Shown here: piece after piece, positions 1 to 12,429 of the stretch
Layout: each line of letters begins with the position of its first letter
Numbering within the stretch: position 1 is the first letter of the stretch
Source of the DNA: Marchantia polymorpha subsp. ruderalis
Lineage: Eukaryota; Streptophyta; Marchantiopsida; Marchantiales; Marchantiaceae
NCBI GenBank assembly: GCA_037833965.1
Contig: AP031351.1
Coordinates: forward strand, 30,392,501-30,456,500
Length of the DNA stretch: 64,000 nucleotides
Direction: 5' to 3'
The notes under the pieces: generated by a model
What the model was told of the DNA's origin: nothing
Database searches by the model: none
The model's input: the letters and a program-made list of their open reading frames with translations, nothing else
Position numbers and translations under genes: made by a program

Positions 1-529
1 CTCTTGTCGAGGGAATCAAAGGCACACCTCTTACCTTCATTGCGGTGAACGCCAAGGGGGAGACAAAGTCGAACATTGGGCCTGGGGACGTCAACGCGGT
101 TACTTGGGGAGTTTTTCCAGCGAAAGAGGTCATCCAACCCACTGTGGTAGATCCAGTGAGCTTTATGGTCTGGAAGGATGAAGCATTCCAGGCCTGGACC
201 GATGAGTGGGCAAGCCTTTACCCTGAGAATGATTCCTCGAGAAAGATCCTTTCCGAGGTAAGTTTTACTTTTGTCTATCGCATCCGCGTGCAAAATGCTC
301 GGAGATGAGGAAGACTTCTTTCACTTTGTTGGGTCAAGTAGTTTATCCTATCGTCCCAGCGGTCATCATAATTCTTGAATCTTTCCATCAGTATGAATAC
401 GATGATGTGCTGATTTTGATAAATTTTTGTTGCTTGTTTTTTATGCAGATCGCCTCGTCATACTACTTGGTCAGTGTTGTAGACAATGACTACATCAACA
501 GCTCTTTGTTCAAAGTGCTTAGGGCCTGA
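1..529 (+). CDS. MTHFR: Methylenetetrahydrofolate reductase, C-terminal end (partial, two exons)
   Basis: Reduces 5,10-methylenetetrahydrofolate to 5-methyltetrahydrofolate in cytosolic one-carbon metabolism, feeding methionine synthesis. Only the 3' part is present: exon 1-257 (codons start at base 3) and exon 449-529, separated by a 191-bp intron with a GTAAGT donor and a TTTTATGCAG acceptor. Both junctions are phase 0. The joined peptide contains the C-terminal plant/animal MTHFR signatures GDVNAVTWGVFPAKE, IIQPTVVDP-like (here VIQPTVVDPVSFMVWKDEAF) and SSYYLVSVVDNDYI, and ends about 10 residues later at TGA 527-529. This region belongs to the C-terminal regulatory domain of eukaryotic MTHFR, not the catalytic barrel, which lies off the left edge. 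Identification rests on recalled family motifs and is strong. The apparent GTG start at base 45 is simply inside the exon. Confidence 0.95.
258..448 (+). other. Last intron of MTHFR
   Basis: GT-AG intron of 191 bp. The donor is TCCGAG|GTAAGT and the acceptor follows a T-rich tract ending in TTATGCAG at 448. Removing it joins codons ...LSE and IASSYY... without a frame change, matching the known continuity of MTHFR here. Confidence 0.9.
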
Positions 530-3500
530 AGCGAAGTTGAAGTTCTAAATTGAAGTTCGCCGTAGAGGAGGGCCGAGACGCAAGCTGTATGTCAGATGTA
601 CTGTTTTCTAGATAGAACATCTCAATTTTCTGAGGCAACGCGGAGTCTGTTAAACTTATACAGGGAATATTACGCAATTGTTTCCGGTATATCGAATTCG
701 TCCACTGTAGACTAAGGTGCCGCCTACATAGGGGCAAGGGTGATCATCTGAAAGCACAGCTCTTTTTTTCGCCGGCTTGCTTCCGAGATCAAACCAGGCC
801 ACCTCAATCGCTTGGGGTGCTTTATCATACCTGTTCGTCCATTGTATTCTTTTGGCCTAGAATTTGCCAATCCCGCCACTCATGTAGCTCCTTCAAGGAA
901 GAGGGAGATTATTTATTCTGTCTCTAGGGCTCAACCCTGTACGCAAGTTATTTGTAGCTCCAATAAATGTATACCATTTCTGAGAAAGGTTGTGAATCTG
1001 GACAGTTGCTACGTGCAGAACTGTGTCGATCTTCATTCGCTCACCATTCGCATTGCAGTTCTTGTTGAATGCTGGAAAGTTTGTAGTACAGCTGCTTGCA
1101 ATGGCTGAAGAAGGGAATTTAGACCCACCTCAGGTCAGGAGATGACGATTAAGCAGGAATCATTGCAATGATTATATGTTTTTCGTTCGATTTGAAGAAG
1201 GATGTCATTTCATGGCTCTTTGCTATCAAAGGCGCATCAGACTTCAGTTTCCAAAGGTTTTTGGTCGACATTAGTCTGGCCTAATGGCCGATATGTCTGC
1301 TAACACAAGAAAGAGGTGTATCACTCACTTCGGGTACCATCAGCCGAACACACCAGTGAGAATGGGATGCCCCGAATCAACAAATGGAGGAGGCGCAAGA
1401 GGAAGCACTTCGATGCAGACCAGAGCAACACCTTACCAATATCCGTTTTCCACAGGAGGTTGGCATCCTGAGCATAGAGTTGTCTACCCCATTCAATTGT
1501 GATTTCTTCGATTCGGGTGCAAAGGATAGAGAAGTCCATCGACCACGAGGTTTGATCGGTTTCACGCTTCATCCATTCGGAAACCGTATGCAACTGCTTG
1601 GGAGGTAATTTTTCTGCATCACAGCACACTGCATCAGCACAGTGTTTACATGTGAGGAGAGAGAAAGACATGAGAAGTGCGAGATATGCAACAAACAGAT
1701 AGGAGGAAATCAAATCAGGCCAAGGTTAGGGCAAGCAAACCTGTTTCCCTACGGCCCTGTCAGACCGTACAGACACTGGCGCTGCCGAAAGTGCTAGATA
1801 GATGCCCTTCCCTATTCCGTGGGAATTATCGGCGTAGACTCCATAGAATCACTCGAGGACTCCACTAGTCGCACCAGCCACCAGCCAACGGTACCCGAGT
1901 GAGTACACTAAGCAAGACGTAATTGCGCACTGCAATGAGCATCAAGCGGGTGTTTGCCGGATGCCATGTCCAAATGGGACTAAGCAAGAGAACGTCAAGG
2001 CCAGAAACATTTGGCCTCCTCTCGAGATGCACGGAGATGCTAAAAGCCCAGCTCAGCCCACTCACATCTTACCCGGAGAGGCAAGTCAAAATGGCAAGAC
2101 ATATAAAGGGATCTCGATTTTCATAAGTCACTAACTGGCTGTGCTGTACTGGAACTGTTAGTAAGCCACAAGGTACCAAGTAATGTATCAATAAGGATGG
2201 GAAGACCCCTGCAAGTATGGCACGTCGATGATGCCTTTTCTGACAGGCGAATCTCTTTCACTAGATACGATCAATCTAGGGAGGACCCTGTGAGGGAAGG
2301 CAGCAGCGTAGCGAACTGAAAGTTGAAATATTCATGCTCTCGAGGCAGAAGAGTCAGCGTGACAAAGGCTGCGTTGGATAAGAGTAAAGCTTACAATGTG
2401 AAGTAGTATCATCGTGAGCTTCGGTGAGTCATACTCCTGGTCAACAAAGCTGGGAAAGAGAATCCCATGCCTACTTTCTCCTGTCAGCCGAAATACGAGC
2501 AGTTTGCTTTATCCCTCTTACTTTCAGAGCACACAGCCACTTTATTAGTTCGTGAGGAAAGCACGTCTGTCGTATGTACGAGAAATGTCTCCCTCCCTCC
2601 TACTTTCCTACTGGAACACACTGAGCTGTTCCCTCAATGCTTCAGATAGAACACCTGAAGCATTATGAATGTGTATGAATGTATGAAAGAAACAAGGAAT
2701 GAAGGTTTGTCCACAACGATGAAAATATTCTCCTCCAGAGGAGGAACTTCCAGACAGCCAATTTCATGTCCTAGTCACTTGTGGTTATGGTTCTTCTTTA
2801 TGATTGTGGTAGTGGAACCACGGTTGCAGGACGTGGGGGCTGCTTAGAAATTCATCCACCGTGAGTTGATAGATCACATCAAGTCCAAGTGAGGATTGTT
2901 TTTCTTGTCTCTGACCACAAGTCCTGGAATATTAGATTTGAATCTGCTCCTGAATTTTCCGCGTGGATGAAGAAGAAGAAGAAGAAGACGACTTCTCATG
3001 GCGTTCATCAATGCAATCCATCCAGGTCGGGTGCGTAATTGGCTGTGCTGGGAATCCTGGGACGGGTGGTGGAACAGTGTAGTACAACCAGAGGATGCCC
3101 TCCATTTATTTCCCAGAGAAAAGTTGCAGAGAGCTGGTGACTCCGATCTGAATGGAGGGAGTGAATGCGGAATAATGTAAAGCTGTAAACAACACTCTTC
3201 TCCTGAGATATTACTTTCAGACGTGGAGCCCGGTCTGTTCCGGACGGTACAGTGGCCTTTAATCACCTGTACGTACATGTATTCATTCTCGACATGTTGG
3301 CGTCAGAACTCACGTGTGTGCATGGAGCATGAGGAGCTTTTCTACCTCCCTTGGGCGGAATTTTGGGCCTATCTTCGGCAACGCTATGGAGGGGACTCTG
3401 AACTGGAAATATTTCTCCAAAATTCTGGCCATTCTCACGACTCAACACGCTTCCGAGAGCATGAGCACGCCTTGCTCCTCTTCTGCATTTTGCATTCATC

Positions 3501-5340
3501 GACCATCGGACTCGAAGGATTTGTGTCCCCTCTTTTCTTGGACTGCTCATTCCCTCTTGGAGTGAGCATCCAACTTCTTGTTTAAGAGTCTGCTGAATGG
3601 TGCAACTTTCGATCGATCCACTCCCATCCAAGTTCAGAATCATGGAGTCGTGAGCATCCTTTGATGTTCTATATTTGCTTGACGTTTAAAGCCAGATAGA
3701 TTTGAACCATATAGACAGCTGAAAGTACCTTCAGCTAGGACCAGAGCTGTAGAATAATTTCTGATGATTGCTGGCTTCATGATTAGAGAATGAATAAGGG
3801 AGGAAGAGCTAATGAGTCGAGGAAATACATTGAGGAGAAGAGACAGATTGTGATTGCACGTCGACATAAGTATTTTGATTCCCATCCAGTAACCAGGTCG
3901 ATATTTTCTCCCGGGCATGCGAAGTTGGCGTGTGGTTGGTGGGATTAACCTCTTCGCAGATATATATGATTCAATCATAACAAGACTTTGCTCTTCACTT
4001 CAATTTTTTCCTATTTGTTCTGCCCATGTCTCTTTCCAGATAATTCTTCTGCCCCGAGCCAGCGTCATGGACTCATAGCTTCGTGGACGAAATCGTGTCT
4101 TCTGTGTGTGAGAGGGAGAGAGGTTTTATAGAGTGTACAACAGCATAGCAACCACCTTTTCAACCCAACATCATGATGAAATTCTCGTGATAGATGAACA
4201 TCATCACACTTTGCCCTACACACGCTGCTGCGTCTGCGTCTGGCCGCATTGAGTGAGTGTCACGATCGATACAGAAAACATTATTTTATTGCTGGCGGTT
4301 TAGACTAACTAACTCCCACGACATTGCTGGTTTCAGCCTAGCAAGGAGTCAAGAACTGGAGGCAGTGGCTGGGGATTCTCACGGAATCTAACTTCTATCT
4401 GTCTTGGGATATGACTGGAAGTTGGATCCCTGTAATTGGCTCCGATTTGAAGAGAGCGAGGGTGTCGACGAGCCACGTCTTGGAGGCAAAGGAGGACGAC
4501 ACACGGGACAGATGACTATGGCTGGCTGGCGGGTGGAATGGCACCGAGAACATGGAAGTTCCAAATTCTTCTCCACCGGGAAAGACAGAAACTGTGGAGG
4601 AGCAATTAAGACCAAAGACGAGAGAATCAGGATTCAGGACCTGTTTATGGTTTTGGGAAGCAGCTTCTGTTTGTCGAGACAAGCGCTTCTGGAGCGTGGG
4701 CCGCTGTGTCTGGGTCTGGTCGCTGGTCTGACCCTGCTTTCCATCAATCGCTCACCAGCCTCTCGATTTGAGGTAGAAGAAGGTGAAGAAGACTCGGAAG
4801 ACTCAGGAAGCAGACAGCAATTAGCAGCAGCAGAAGCAGCTCAGATCTGATTCATCCGAGCTCCTGTTCTCTTACTCGTAGGCTCAGCTTAGCTTCCTCA
4901 TGGGCCCTCTCTCTGTATGTCAGTAATTAGCATCGGGATCCGTGAATAAGAGAGTGTCTTTATAATATACAGCAGACTGCTCCCTCCTCATCCTCTCACG
5001 TTTGTCTTGTAATCAGAGCCGCCTTCGCCCCTAATTAGACCCCAGAGAGCGAACTTTCCACCTCCTCCTTCTACACTGAGACTTGAACTTGCCATTTCTG
5101 CCTCTCGCTGCAGTGTTCTGCGAGGCGGTGCCATTTTCAAGAGATTGCGTTCGCTCTTGGATCTCTGTACAGTATGCTGTACAGGAGTCTTGGACTCGCT
5201 GCATGTATTTTAAGCTATGGGTTAGCCATGGCATGGTAGTCCTAGTCTCACCGAAGCTTCGGCCCTCGGACGCTCATTTGGCCGAGATTTCCGACCCTGA
5301 GGAAATTCATTTGGAAGGGTCCGAGATTTTCTTCGGATGG
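530..5340. other. Intergenic stretch, no gene recognised
   Basis: Includes the MTHFR 3' UTR at its left end. ORFs on both strands are short (under 150 codons), overlap one another and show no family motif. A short (GAA)n run lies at about 2,970-2,987. The one exception is a likely retroelement fragment near 2,176-2,212, listed separately. Confidence 0.5.
2176..2212 (+). repeat. Fragment related to the retroelement 3' end at 8.5 kb
   Basis: About 33 bp starting CCAAGTAATGTATCAA are 29/33 identical to bases 8,523-8,555. Both are open in the same frame and read P-S-[ND]-[VI]-S-x-R-M-G-R-P-x-Q-V. The match is too good for chance in 64 kb, so both are probably remnants of one dispersed family. 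Function cannot be assigned. Confidence 0.4.
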
Positions 5341-5341
5341 C

Positions 5342-5360
5342 GACTGACTGACTGACTGAC
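5342..5360. repeat. (ACTG)n microsatellite
   Basis: Four to five tandem copies of GACT/ACTG, in non-coding DNA. Confidence 0.9.
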
Positions 5361-5450
5361 CGAACGACCGGATGTCTCAAAGTCCGAGCAGCATTCGCCT
5401 TTTAACGGAACCTTCTGACATTCATGATGAGGAATGCCGAGCACTATACG

Positions 5451-5484
5451 AGAGAGGAAGAGAGAGAGAGAGAGAGAGAGAGAG
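5451..5484. repeat. (GA)n microsatellite
   Basis: Almost pure AG dinucleotide run of about 34 bp, with one interruption near its start. It creates spurious Arg-Glu or Ser-Leu repeat ORFs on both strands. Confidence 0.95.
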
Positions 5485-5699
5485 CCTACTGGCAAGAGCA
5501 GGCAGAGTCCATGGGCCATGGTCCAAGGGGGACGAGGCAAGAGGCAAGGCCAGTAGAGGAAACGCATCAGAGTGCCCAAGTTTCAACACCGACGCCATGC
5601 TGCCTCTCTCTCTCACACGTTTCAGCACCATTAAGAAAGGATCAGAGTCCCACAGTGATGAGTGCTTACACTGCTTGGGCTGTTCGGTCCCAACCACCG

Positions 5700-5725
5700 C
5701 ACCTCACCTCACCTCACCTCACCTC
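5700..5725. repeat. (CACCT)n minisatellite
   Basis: Five tandem copies of ACCTC. Confidence 0.9.
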
Positions 5726-6017
5726 GCCAATGCCATCCCATGCCAGGTCCAGGCATCCATCCAGCCTACGCTCGTCTACGCCACGATTGTTTTTCATTCT
5801 AGATTTGTACTGTACTGTACTGCGAGTACCGTAAAGATCTGGAGATTGCGGCTTTTTGTGATTCGCCCATAACCATCAATTAGCCATCATTTAGTCGCCA
5901 ATCAGGGATCCCAAGCCAGTAAATGTGCTACCTGGGTACACTCCAGTCTGGGTCTCAGTCTCTGAGAGTCTGAGACCATAGCGTCTGCCTGAAGGCAAGG
6001 AAACCACCCACCCAGCT

Positions 6018-6043
6018 GCTTGCTTGCCTGCCTGCCTGCCTGC
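6018..6043. repeat. (GCCT)n / (GCTT)n microsatellite
   Basis: Tandem tetranucleotide run: GCTT copies followed by four GCCT copies. Confidence 0.9.
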
Positions 6044-6178
6044 ACCAGCTGCCCAGCAGCAAGGGAGCTCGTCTGAGCTTCCACTTAAGAATCAGAAGTA
6101 GTTCCTTGTAGAGCATTACCTCATCTAGACTGAACAATTTACGGAATGTGCCCAACTTGAGACAGGATATCCACCCTC

Positions 6179-6182
<4 letters not shown>

Positions 6183-6211
<29 letters not shown>
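6183..6211. repeat. (GA)n microsatellite
   Basis: Pure AG dinucleotide run of about 29 bp in non-coding DNA. Confidence 0.95.
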
Positions 6212-6213
<2 letters not shown>

Positions 6214-6999
6214 TTGGTGCTGCAGAAGAAAACACAAACGAATCGATAATTTGGACCTTTTTTTGGCCAAATTTGTTGCACCCGGAGGACAGAGTGGGAA
6301 GAAGCACTTCACAGCATGATATCCCTTGAGCTAGAGGGCGCAGCGCATGAATAAATGAGGGCAAGTGCGGAATCTTCGAACTTTGGATCTACTTTGGGTT
6401 ACTGAACTCGGATGGCAACTGCCAATATACCTCGTGGCAAAACCCTCGTGGACTGACGGCTCACCCCCATCATCTCCTCCAAGAATGATGTCAAACAAGT
6501 TCAAAGTCAAGGGTCAAAGTGGATATTTATCCCCTTGGACCCTTGACTCAAATCAAGCCATGGGACGACTGCAGATGCAGCAAAGTCCAGACTCAGCTGT
6601 GATATAATTACTTGCTGATAGCCATAAAAATTTCCCTCCAAAATGTATATTTAGGAAGGAGAGAAGAGAGGAATGGAATATCACTTGACGGCTGGACTTT
6701 TTAGAAGGATCCAAAACCGAGAGCATGACGGGAACGACCCAAATACCAGCGCATGAAATCATCGGAAGTCGAATCAAACCTTCAGCATAAGCCTCTCTCT
6801 CTTGCTAATCGTCGTCCACCACAAGCTGTGACCCCTCGAGGCCTGGATCAGGAGGATTCAGGACAGCAAAACATGTGGACGACCAATAAAGGATGAGCCA
6901 CAGATCTTGAGAAGCCCTTGACTTGACTTGACTTCTTGAAGAAGTCTTCTTCTCCCCTCCAGGATCTCCCTCCTCCTTCCTCCCCTCTCTCCCTCTTAG

Positions 7000-7700
7000 A
7001 TTCGCAAATCTACAAAGGGCAAAATGCAAACGGCCTGTCCAAACGGGGGAACCAGTGGACGTTGTGGGTCTGGTGGTGGCTGGCCGGGTAGGCAGGATTG
7101 TCCCTTTGTGGGGACCGGGACAGGGACAGGTACGGGACGGGGATATGGGCCAAGGGAGGACTGTCCCGTTTGGGCTGTGTGGCGACAAGGACGGACGACC
7201 CGGAGGGGAAGGGGGGAGAATGTCGACGACCGGTTCGCACGTCCAGCAGGAGAGAGGCTTCTGAGATGGCTCCAGTCCCGGGCACCGGACGGGCCGGTCC
7301 CGCCTGGAGGGCAGGACGTACTGCCCCACCAGAACAGCCGTCGCGGGCCCCCCAGCAGGACCTGCCTGCTCTTCGTCCGATCTTATCCCTAAACGGTGGA
7401 GATCCTCACATCGCCTCCGTCGGATAGGACAGGCCACTTTATTACTGAGACCGTCCGTCATCGCAACCAGCCGGTTCGATATTCTGGCGGGAGATGGATA
7501 TCCGTCGTCCGTCGGTCAGAATATCGGATCGGATTGCCGTCACCGGACTATACGGTACCGATAATAGTTCGCAAGTGTAATTGCGGCGGGCTGACGGCGT
7601 TGGCGACACGTGCCGCCTCCCGCATTGTGCTGCATACTGAGCCTACACTTCAACGGATAGTACGAACGCAGTCGGACTCTGCTGTCTGAACGTGGTAAAG
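7000..7700. other. GC-rich island without a recognised gene
   Basis: A block much richer in GC than its flanks, with CpG-rich segments and G-runs on the + strand (7,110-7,150). ORFs up to 218 codons exist on the - strand, but they are Pro/Thr/Arg-rich, overlap other long ORFs in several frames and carry no domain signature. This is what GC-rich non-coding DNA produces. It could be an unannotated promoter or a decayed insertion. Confidence 0.45.
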
Positions 7701-8518
7701 ACCGCCCTCACGAGGCTACGAGGTTCATCTGGTTCTCACCTCCTGCCTCCGCTGGATAATAATCATAATAATAATCTGAGATGTACATCATTATTGTGAT
7801 CAGGATCTCCATCTTTACAAGCCTTAATTCAGCACCCAGAAACCCAGAAAAGCGTGTTTTCCATGCTCAAGCTATTGACTTGTTTGGAAGCTGAATTGGG
7901 ATTCGTTTTTCTGTGTCTGACCACTTTGATGCGCAGGTGCTTACTTGATCATTACATCAATTTGACTTCAGATTTTTGCATGAGATTGACTTCAATATTT
8001 CAAAGTCAAGTGGATGAAGAAGGTGCTTGGGTTTCTCGTGTGTGACTTCTCCACGTGCAAGGCAGAAGTTTCGATTTCCACTGCTGGGGCAATGAATCCT
8101 CGCAGACTTCTGGTCTTTTTTTCTCTCTCTATTCTCTTCTAGAAGTTTACACAATTCGTGGCTGGTCTGAAGTGTTGGTCCGAAGTCCCTGCCCCCAGAG
8201 CTTCTTCTTTTTGCATAGGAAGTTGGGCACCCTTTAGAAGCATGAGATAGATGGGCAGAAAGAATCACATGCTTTGTCAAGTAAAATCATAAATAAACCT
8301 TCGGAACCTGCCGACCTTTACACTTGCTTAAATTTAGCCATATATATGAATATGTGACGTTTGAGTCTGTTAATTCTCTTCTTTGTAACGCTTGTATGTT
8401 TATTGTTTTTTCATGGTTTTTTAATATTCACTAGGTTCCTTTCACCAACTTGTGACCTTGAAGATTACCAAGTGAAAAGTGGAATGGACTTATTCATGTC
8501 TATTTGTGGACAAGGAAA

Positions 8519-8640
8519 GGGCCAAGTGATATATCAAACAGGATGGGAAGACCAAAACAAGTTCTAGAAGGAGACACTTAAAGGGGGAGGATGTGGCTAG
8601 GCCCTGGTAGCATCACAAAGGGAAAAATATCAGACTATAC
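8519..8640 (+). mobile_element. Probable 3'-end remnant of an LTR retrotransposon (ORF tail, polypurine tract, LTR start)
   Basis: A short open frame ending in a TAA near 8,579 runs into a purine tract, AAAGGGGGAGGA, at about 8,580-8,591. This is followed directly by TGTGGCTAGGCCC, an LTR-like start. ORF end, then polypurine tract, then TG is the usual order at the 3' end of LTR retrotransposons. I could not define the far LTR end or a second LTR, and the coding part is too short to place in a clade. A fragment near 2.2 kb shares the coding tail. Confidence 0.4.
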
Positions 8641-10040
8641 TTAATATATCTTTACCATGTAAGTTAGACTGTCTGCGTATTACAATAGCACTTGAAGAAT
8701 CATTACCTACCAAGCATCTTCTTTTTCATTTCTTTTTTATGGTTTGTAGCCCTCAATGTTCTTTTCAAGATTATAGCTTCACGCTCCACCATTTCATTAC
8801 TTACTTACCATTTCATTATAAAATTACCACATGACTAAATTAAGTATAAATAATCGTCTAGAAGAATAATAATCATACTATAATATTTTTTTCTTCTCTA
8901 TGGAAAAATGTTTTTTTAACATCCAATATATTACATTCGAACTGACCTCAGACCCTTTTCAGACACACCACTAGTGTCTGTACTCCCAAGGACCGACGAC
9001 GATAAGGAAAGCTCTGATTGCATTAATTGCTAGGGCTGCGCATATCTTAATAACTAGAGATGAAGGTGTATAAACTATGAGTACGTGACCTGATGGATTC
9101 GGATCAATATTGGTACTGAATGTTTAGAGGAATGAGACATTACTTCTGGGTTAGATTATTTCTTTCGGTCTGACGGTATCATGGGATGTGATGGGGCACT
9201 ATAGAATGCACTATTTCGTGAAAGAGCCTAGACTATGCTATCGTCCATCATCATAGGATCTTCTAACTTAATCCACTCCAAAATTTGGTCTCATCGATCT
9301 CGCCCGGTACAGTCTGGTCATAATAATATTCCACTACTGTACAATTTTTGTAGCCTGTGAAAGGCATAGACTTCTCTTACAGCTTTTAGTTCACAATGTT
9401 CCTCATTGCATCATGGCTTAGTTATCGATCCCGTTTGTACCTGTACTCTATCTCACCGAAAATCAACATGTTTACGTACTGAGAATCTTGTGTTTGGAGC
9501 GAAATATCTTTCCTTTTGTCTGTTTTGCCATTTAGTACTTAAGTCTACTTACAACCTGCGTACTTCTTTAGTCGATCACATGATGCACACATATTACTAA
9601 TTATCGTACCGACCCTGATCTGCTCAGGATACAAGTATAGAAGATGATAAGTCGATGACTAAAATACTATGACGTTGGTGAAGAATCTAAGTGTTTGCAG
9701 AAGATCAAACATCCCTTCTATCCTTCCTATAAAAACATATTCAAAAGAACCAAAAGATAAGACATTTAGAAAAAAAATTCTTTTCGTTTGTTTATCAACA
9801 GCTCCCAGTGTTACAAGTATTTGACATTTGGAAACAGCATGGTCAATTCTATCAATCAAATTCATACATTTAATTTTATAAAATAGTCAAATATTTATTT
9901 TATTCTTTTCAATTTTTGGAAATATTTCTTAAATTTTTATTTAATATTTGAAATTCGGAAAAAACGTAAAATTCTACACATCACCTTGGTAACAAAAAAA
10001 TCCAAGTTAATGTAACGAATGAACATGATTACCTCTCGGT
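8640..10040. other. AT-rich intergenic DNA, nothing recognised
   Basis: Only ORFs under 70 codons, no repeats of note and no RNA-gene signature. It may include the remainder of the LTR that begins near 8,592. Confidence 0.5.
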
Positions 10041-10049
10041 AATATGCCT

Positions 10050-10860
10050 AATGAAGAGATTATTTAGCGAAAAACCGAGGGCAAACGCTAGTGCCTTTGA
10101 GGGACGGCACCACGTCAGCCTCGCAGAAATGTCACATGTCGATTACCGGGTGAGCGGCGGAGCCCAAGAGCCAGTCAGCCAATCGTCATGCTGTACGCAC
10201 AACACGACGTGGCATTCTTCCCGCATCGGTGCAACCGAAGGTGGCCCGGGCCGAGCCTGGCGGGATAGGTCTGGAGAGTCGCGGCGGAAGGAGCGGTGGG
10301 AATTCGTAGGACCGAGGGAGCAACGGACAAAGGACAATGATGACGCGTCGGGGGGAAGGAAATCCGACAAGACCAGAGAGGCGCCGGGCATTCAATTCTC
10401 TTGTTCTCCCTTAACGCTGCCACGTTCCCAACACTCGCGTAACTGATCGCTGCAGCAAACGGCCATTACTGCCTGCTAACCAGGCCAACTTACCTCCGGT
10501 TTTCCAAGAAGCACGACTTTATTCCGGGGACTCACTCGAGCCCGCCGGGGCCTCTAATCGACGGTGCGTGCGCAGCAGCTTCTCCCAACGTTTAATCGAT
10601 CTCTCCCTCCCCCTCTCCCGTCATGCACATCTCCGGGTTCCAACGTTCGAACGTAACAGTGGCATGCAGTGCGCTGCTACAGGCGGCGACTTCATTTTCA
10701 ATTTCATTTTTTCGGAAGCTGCACCGGATTTCGATTATTCCGCGCAACCGAGAGCTCGGTTTCCGAAAGGCCCGGTTCGAGAGGCGGATGCGGAAATTCA
10801 TTACCGAAAATACGGCCGTAAACCGTAAACCAAGACGCGGCAAACTTTAGAACCAGGGTT
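10050..10860. other. GC-rich, CpG-containing island, no recognised gene
   Basis: An island of about 800 bp with many CpG dinucleotides between AT-rich flanks. The longest ATG-initiated ORF (10,051-10,446, 131 codons, + strand) is Arg/Ser/Glu-rich and overlapped by three antisense ORFs of similar size; no motif is recognisable. A promoter-like CpG island, a non-coding RNA locus or a lineage-specific gene are all possible. Confidence 0.4.
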
Positions 10861-11053
10861 AGTTCGGGGGTTGATTCTCATCTCTCAAGACTGTGACCTC
10901 TGTCATAAATGCGGAACTTTCTGAGTTTTAATTTTTTCCATTGTGGAAATGGGAGATCCATGGGATTGAAAGTGAGATGAAAACCCGTGGACTCAAGCAC
11001 AAGGACAAAGGGGCCGGAGAAGATCCAACTCCGAGGCCATAAAAATTGGAGAG

Positions 11054-11076
<23 letters not shown>
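11054..11076. repeat. Poly-T tract
   Basis: About 23 consecutive T. On the - strand it is a poly-A and could mark the tail of an old retroposed sequence, but no body was recognised. Confidence 0.9.
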
Positions 11077-11086
<10 letters not shown>

Positions 11087-12429
11087 GTCTCCTGTAGCAA
11101 ATGTAACGCGTCTCACATGGTGCGGGTGATAAGATGAAGTATGAAATTTCATGTGATCTTCATACTTTTTTTATGGAGTCAAATCATGAAGGTAGTGTAC
11201 GAGCATTCACAGCACCAAAAAATGGCACATTGAATTTTGAGCTTCTACTAATGATTTTCCAACCTCGGACTGTTGGTGACACCAAGCTTTTAGATTGGTC
11301 TTGTGAGAAAGTGTGTTTGCCTTGTCATTTATGAGAAACAATGTTGTTTCGCCGCTGTGGGAGAATTTTGGTCAATGCCAGATGCAATGGTTATGGTCCA
11401 GCAGCAGTTGGTGGATGTGCACGTTTCATTGCTACAGATAGCCATAAAATAAGAAAGAGTAGGAAGCAGAGGAGATAGGCATCTCTTCTAATCAAACAAA
11501 TAAAGGAGCACATGGTTAGATTTTCCTGTACTTGCACAAACCTTGTAGCCTTTAAAGTTGCGCCTTCTTCATGATACCGTATACCTTGCGATTGTGTCGT
11601 TGTAAATTGAAGTCATGTATGCCCCTCCCTGGTATCGACAACTCGTGTTTGAAGTCTGGAGGATTCCTAAAAAATGATACAAAGGTGGTCATGGCGATCT
11701 AAGTAATTTTGTGTGAACACATTTCAGAGAACACGAGGAAGTTGATACTCTCAATTGCTGACCAAGGAACGAGTCAAAAGGTTTTTGAAAAATCCACTTT
11801 GGTAAGCTAGAAACATCATACCATAAAATTATATTAAAAAGCATTGAAGAAGGGGAAAAAAGTATATTTAGTTCAAGTTATTTTTGGCGCAGCTCAAAAT
11901 AGAATCAAATATTTGGCGGCGTGGTCAAAACGAGGAACTCACTTTGGCTTGTAAACTCGGACAAGTTCTTCGAAAGCTTAAGCTCAAACAAGCTTTTATA
12001 CTTTACGTAAAAAAAAATTGCCTTGAAACTAAAGCAGATATAGAAAGGAAGAGAGTACATCCATCGTTTGCCTTCTTCGCCTTGGACAGCTTTGGAGATG
12101 AAATAGAGTAACTTTCCGTCGTTACCTGCCCTAATTTAGGAGTCCGCCGTCTTGGAGGGACTCCAAATCTGGAGAGAGGGACCATGTCAGACGGAAGGAG
12201 ACACGGCGCGTATCGTTTTCTTCCAATTGTCAGTACATTCGTACGGTGGGTACCGTATCTGGTGGAGTTTGACATTTGTTCTACTGTTCGGTGTACGCGA
12301 GGGTCACGACGACCAACCGACCAGTGATGGGACTAGTAACGACGACCATGCATGCAGGCGACCGCAGTCACCGTACACAGTCGCCAGGTCCACGCAATCG
12401 CTTTTTGCGAGCGGGCTTCATTAACTGAT

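Noticed and set aside
6805..7461. 218-codon - strand ORF
   Set aside because: Low-complexity Pro/Thr/Arg product of a GC-rich island, with competing ORFs on the opposite strand.
10051..10446. 131-codon ATG ORF in a CpG island
   Set aside because: Considered as a small gene, but three antisense ORFs of similar size overlap it and there is no motif; left as an unassigned island.
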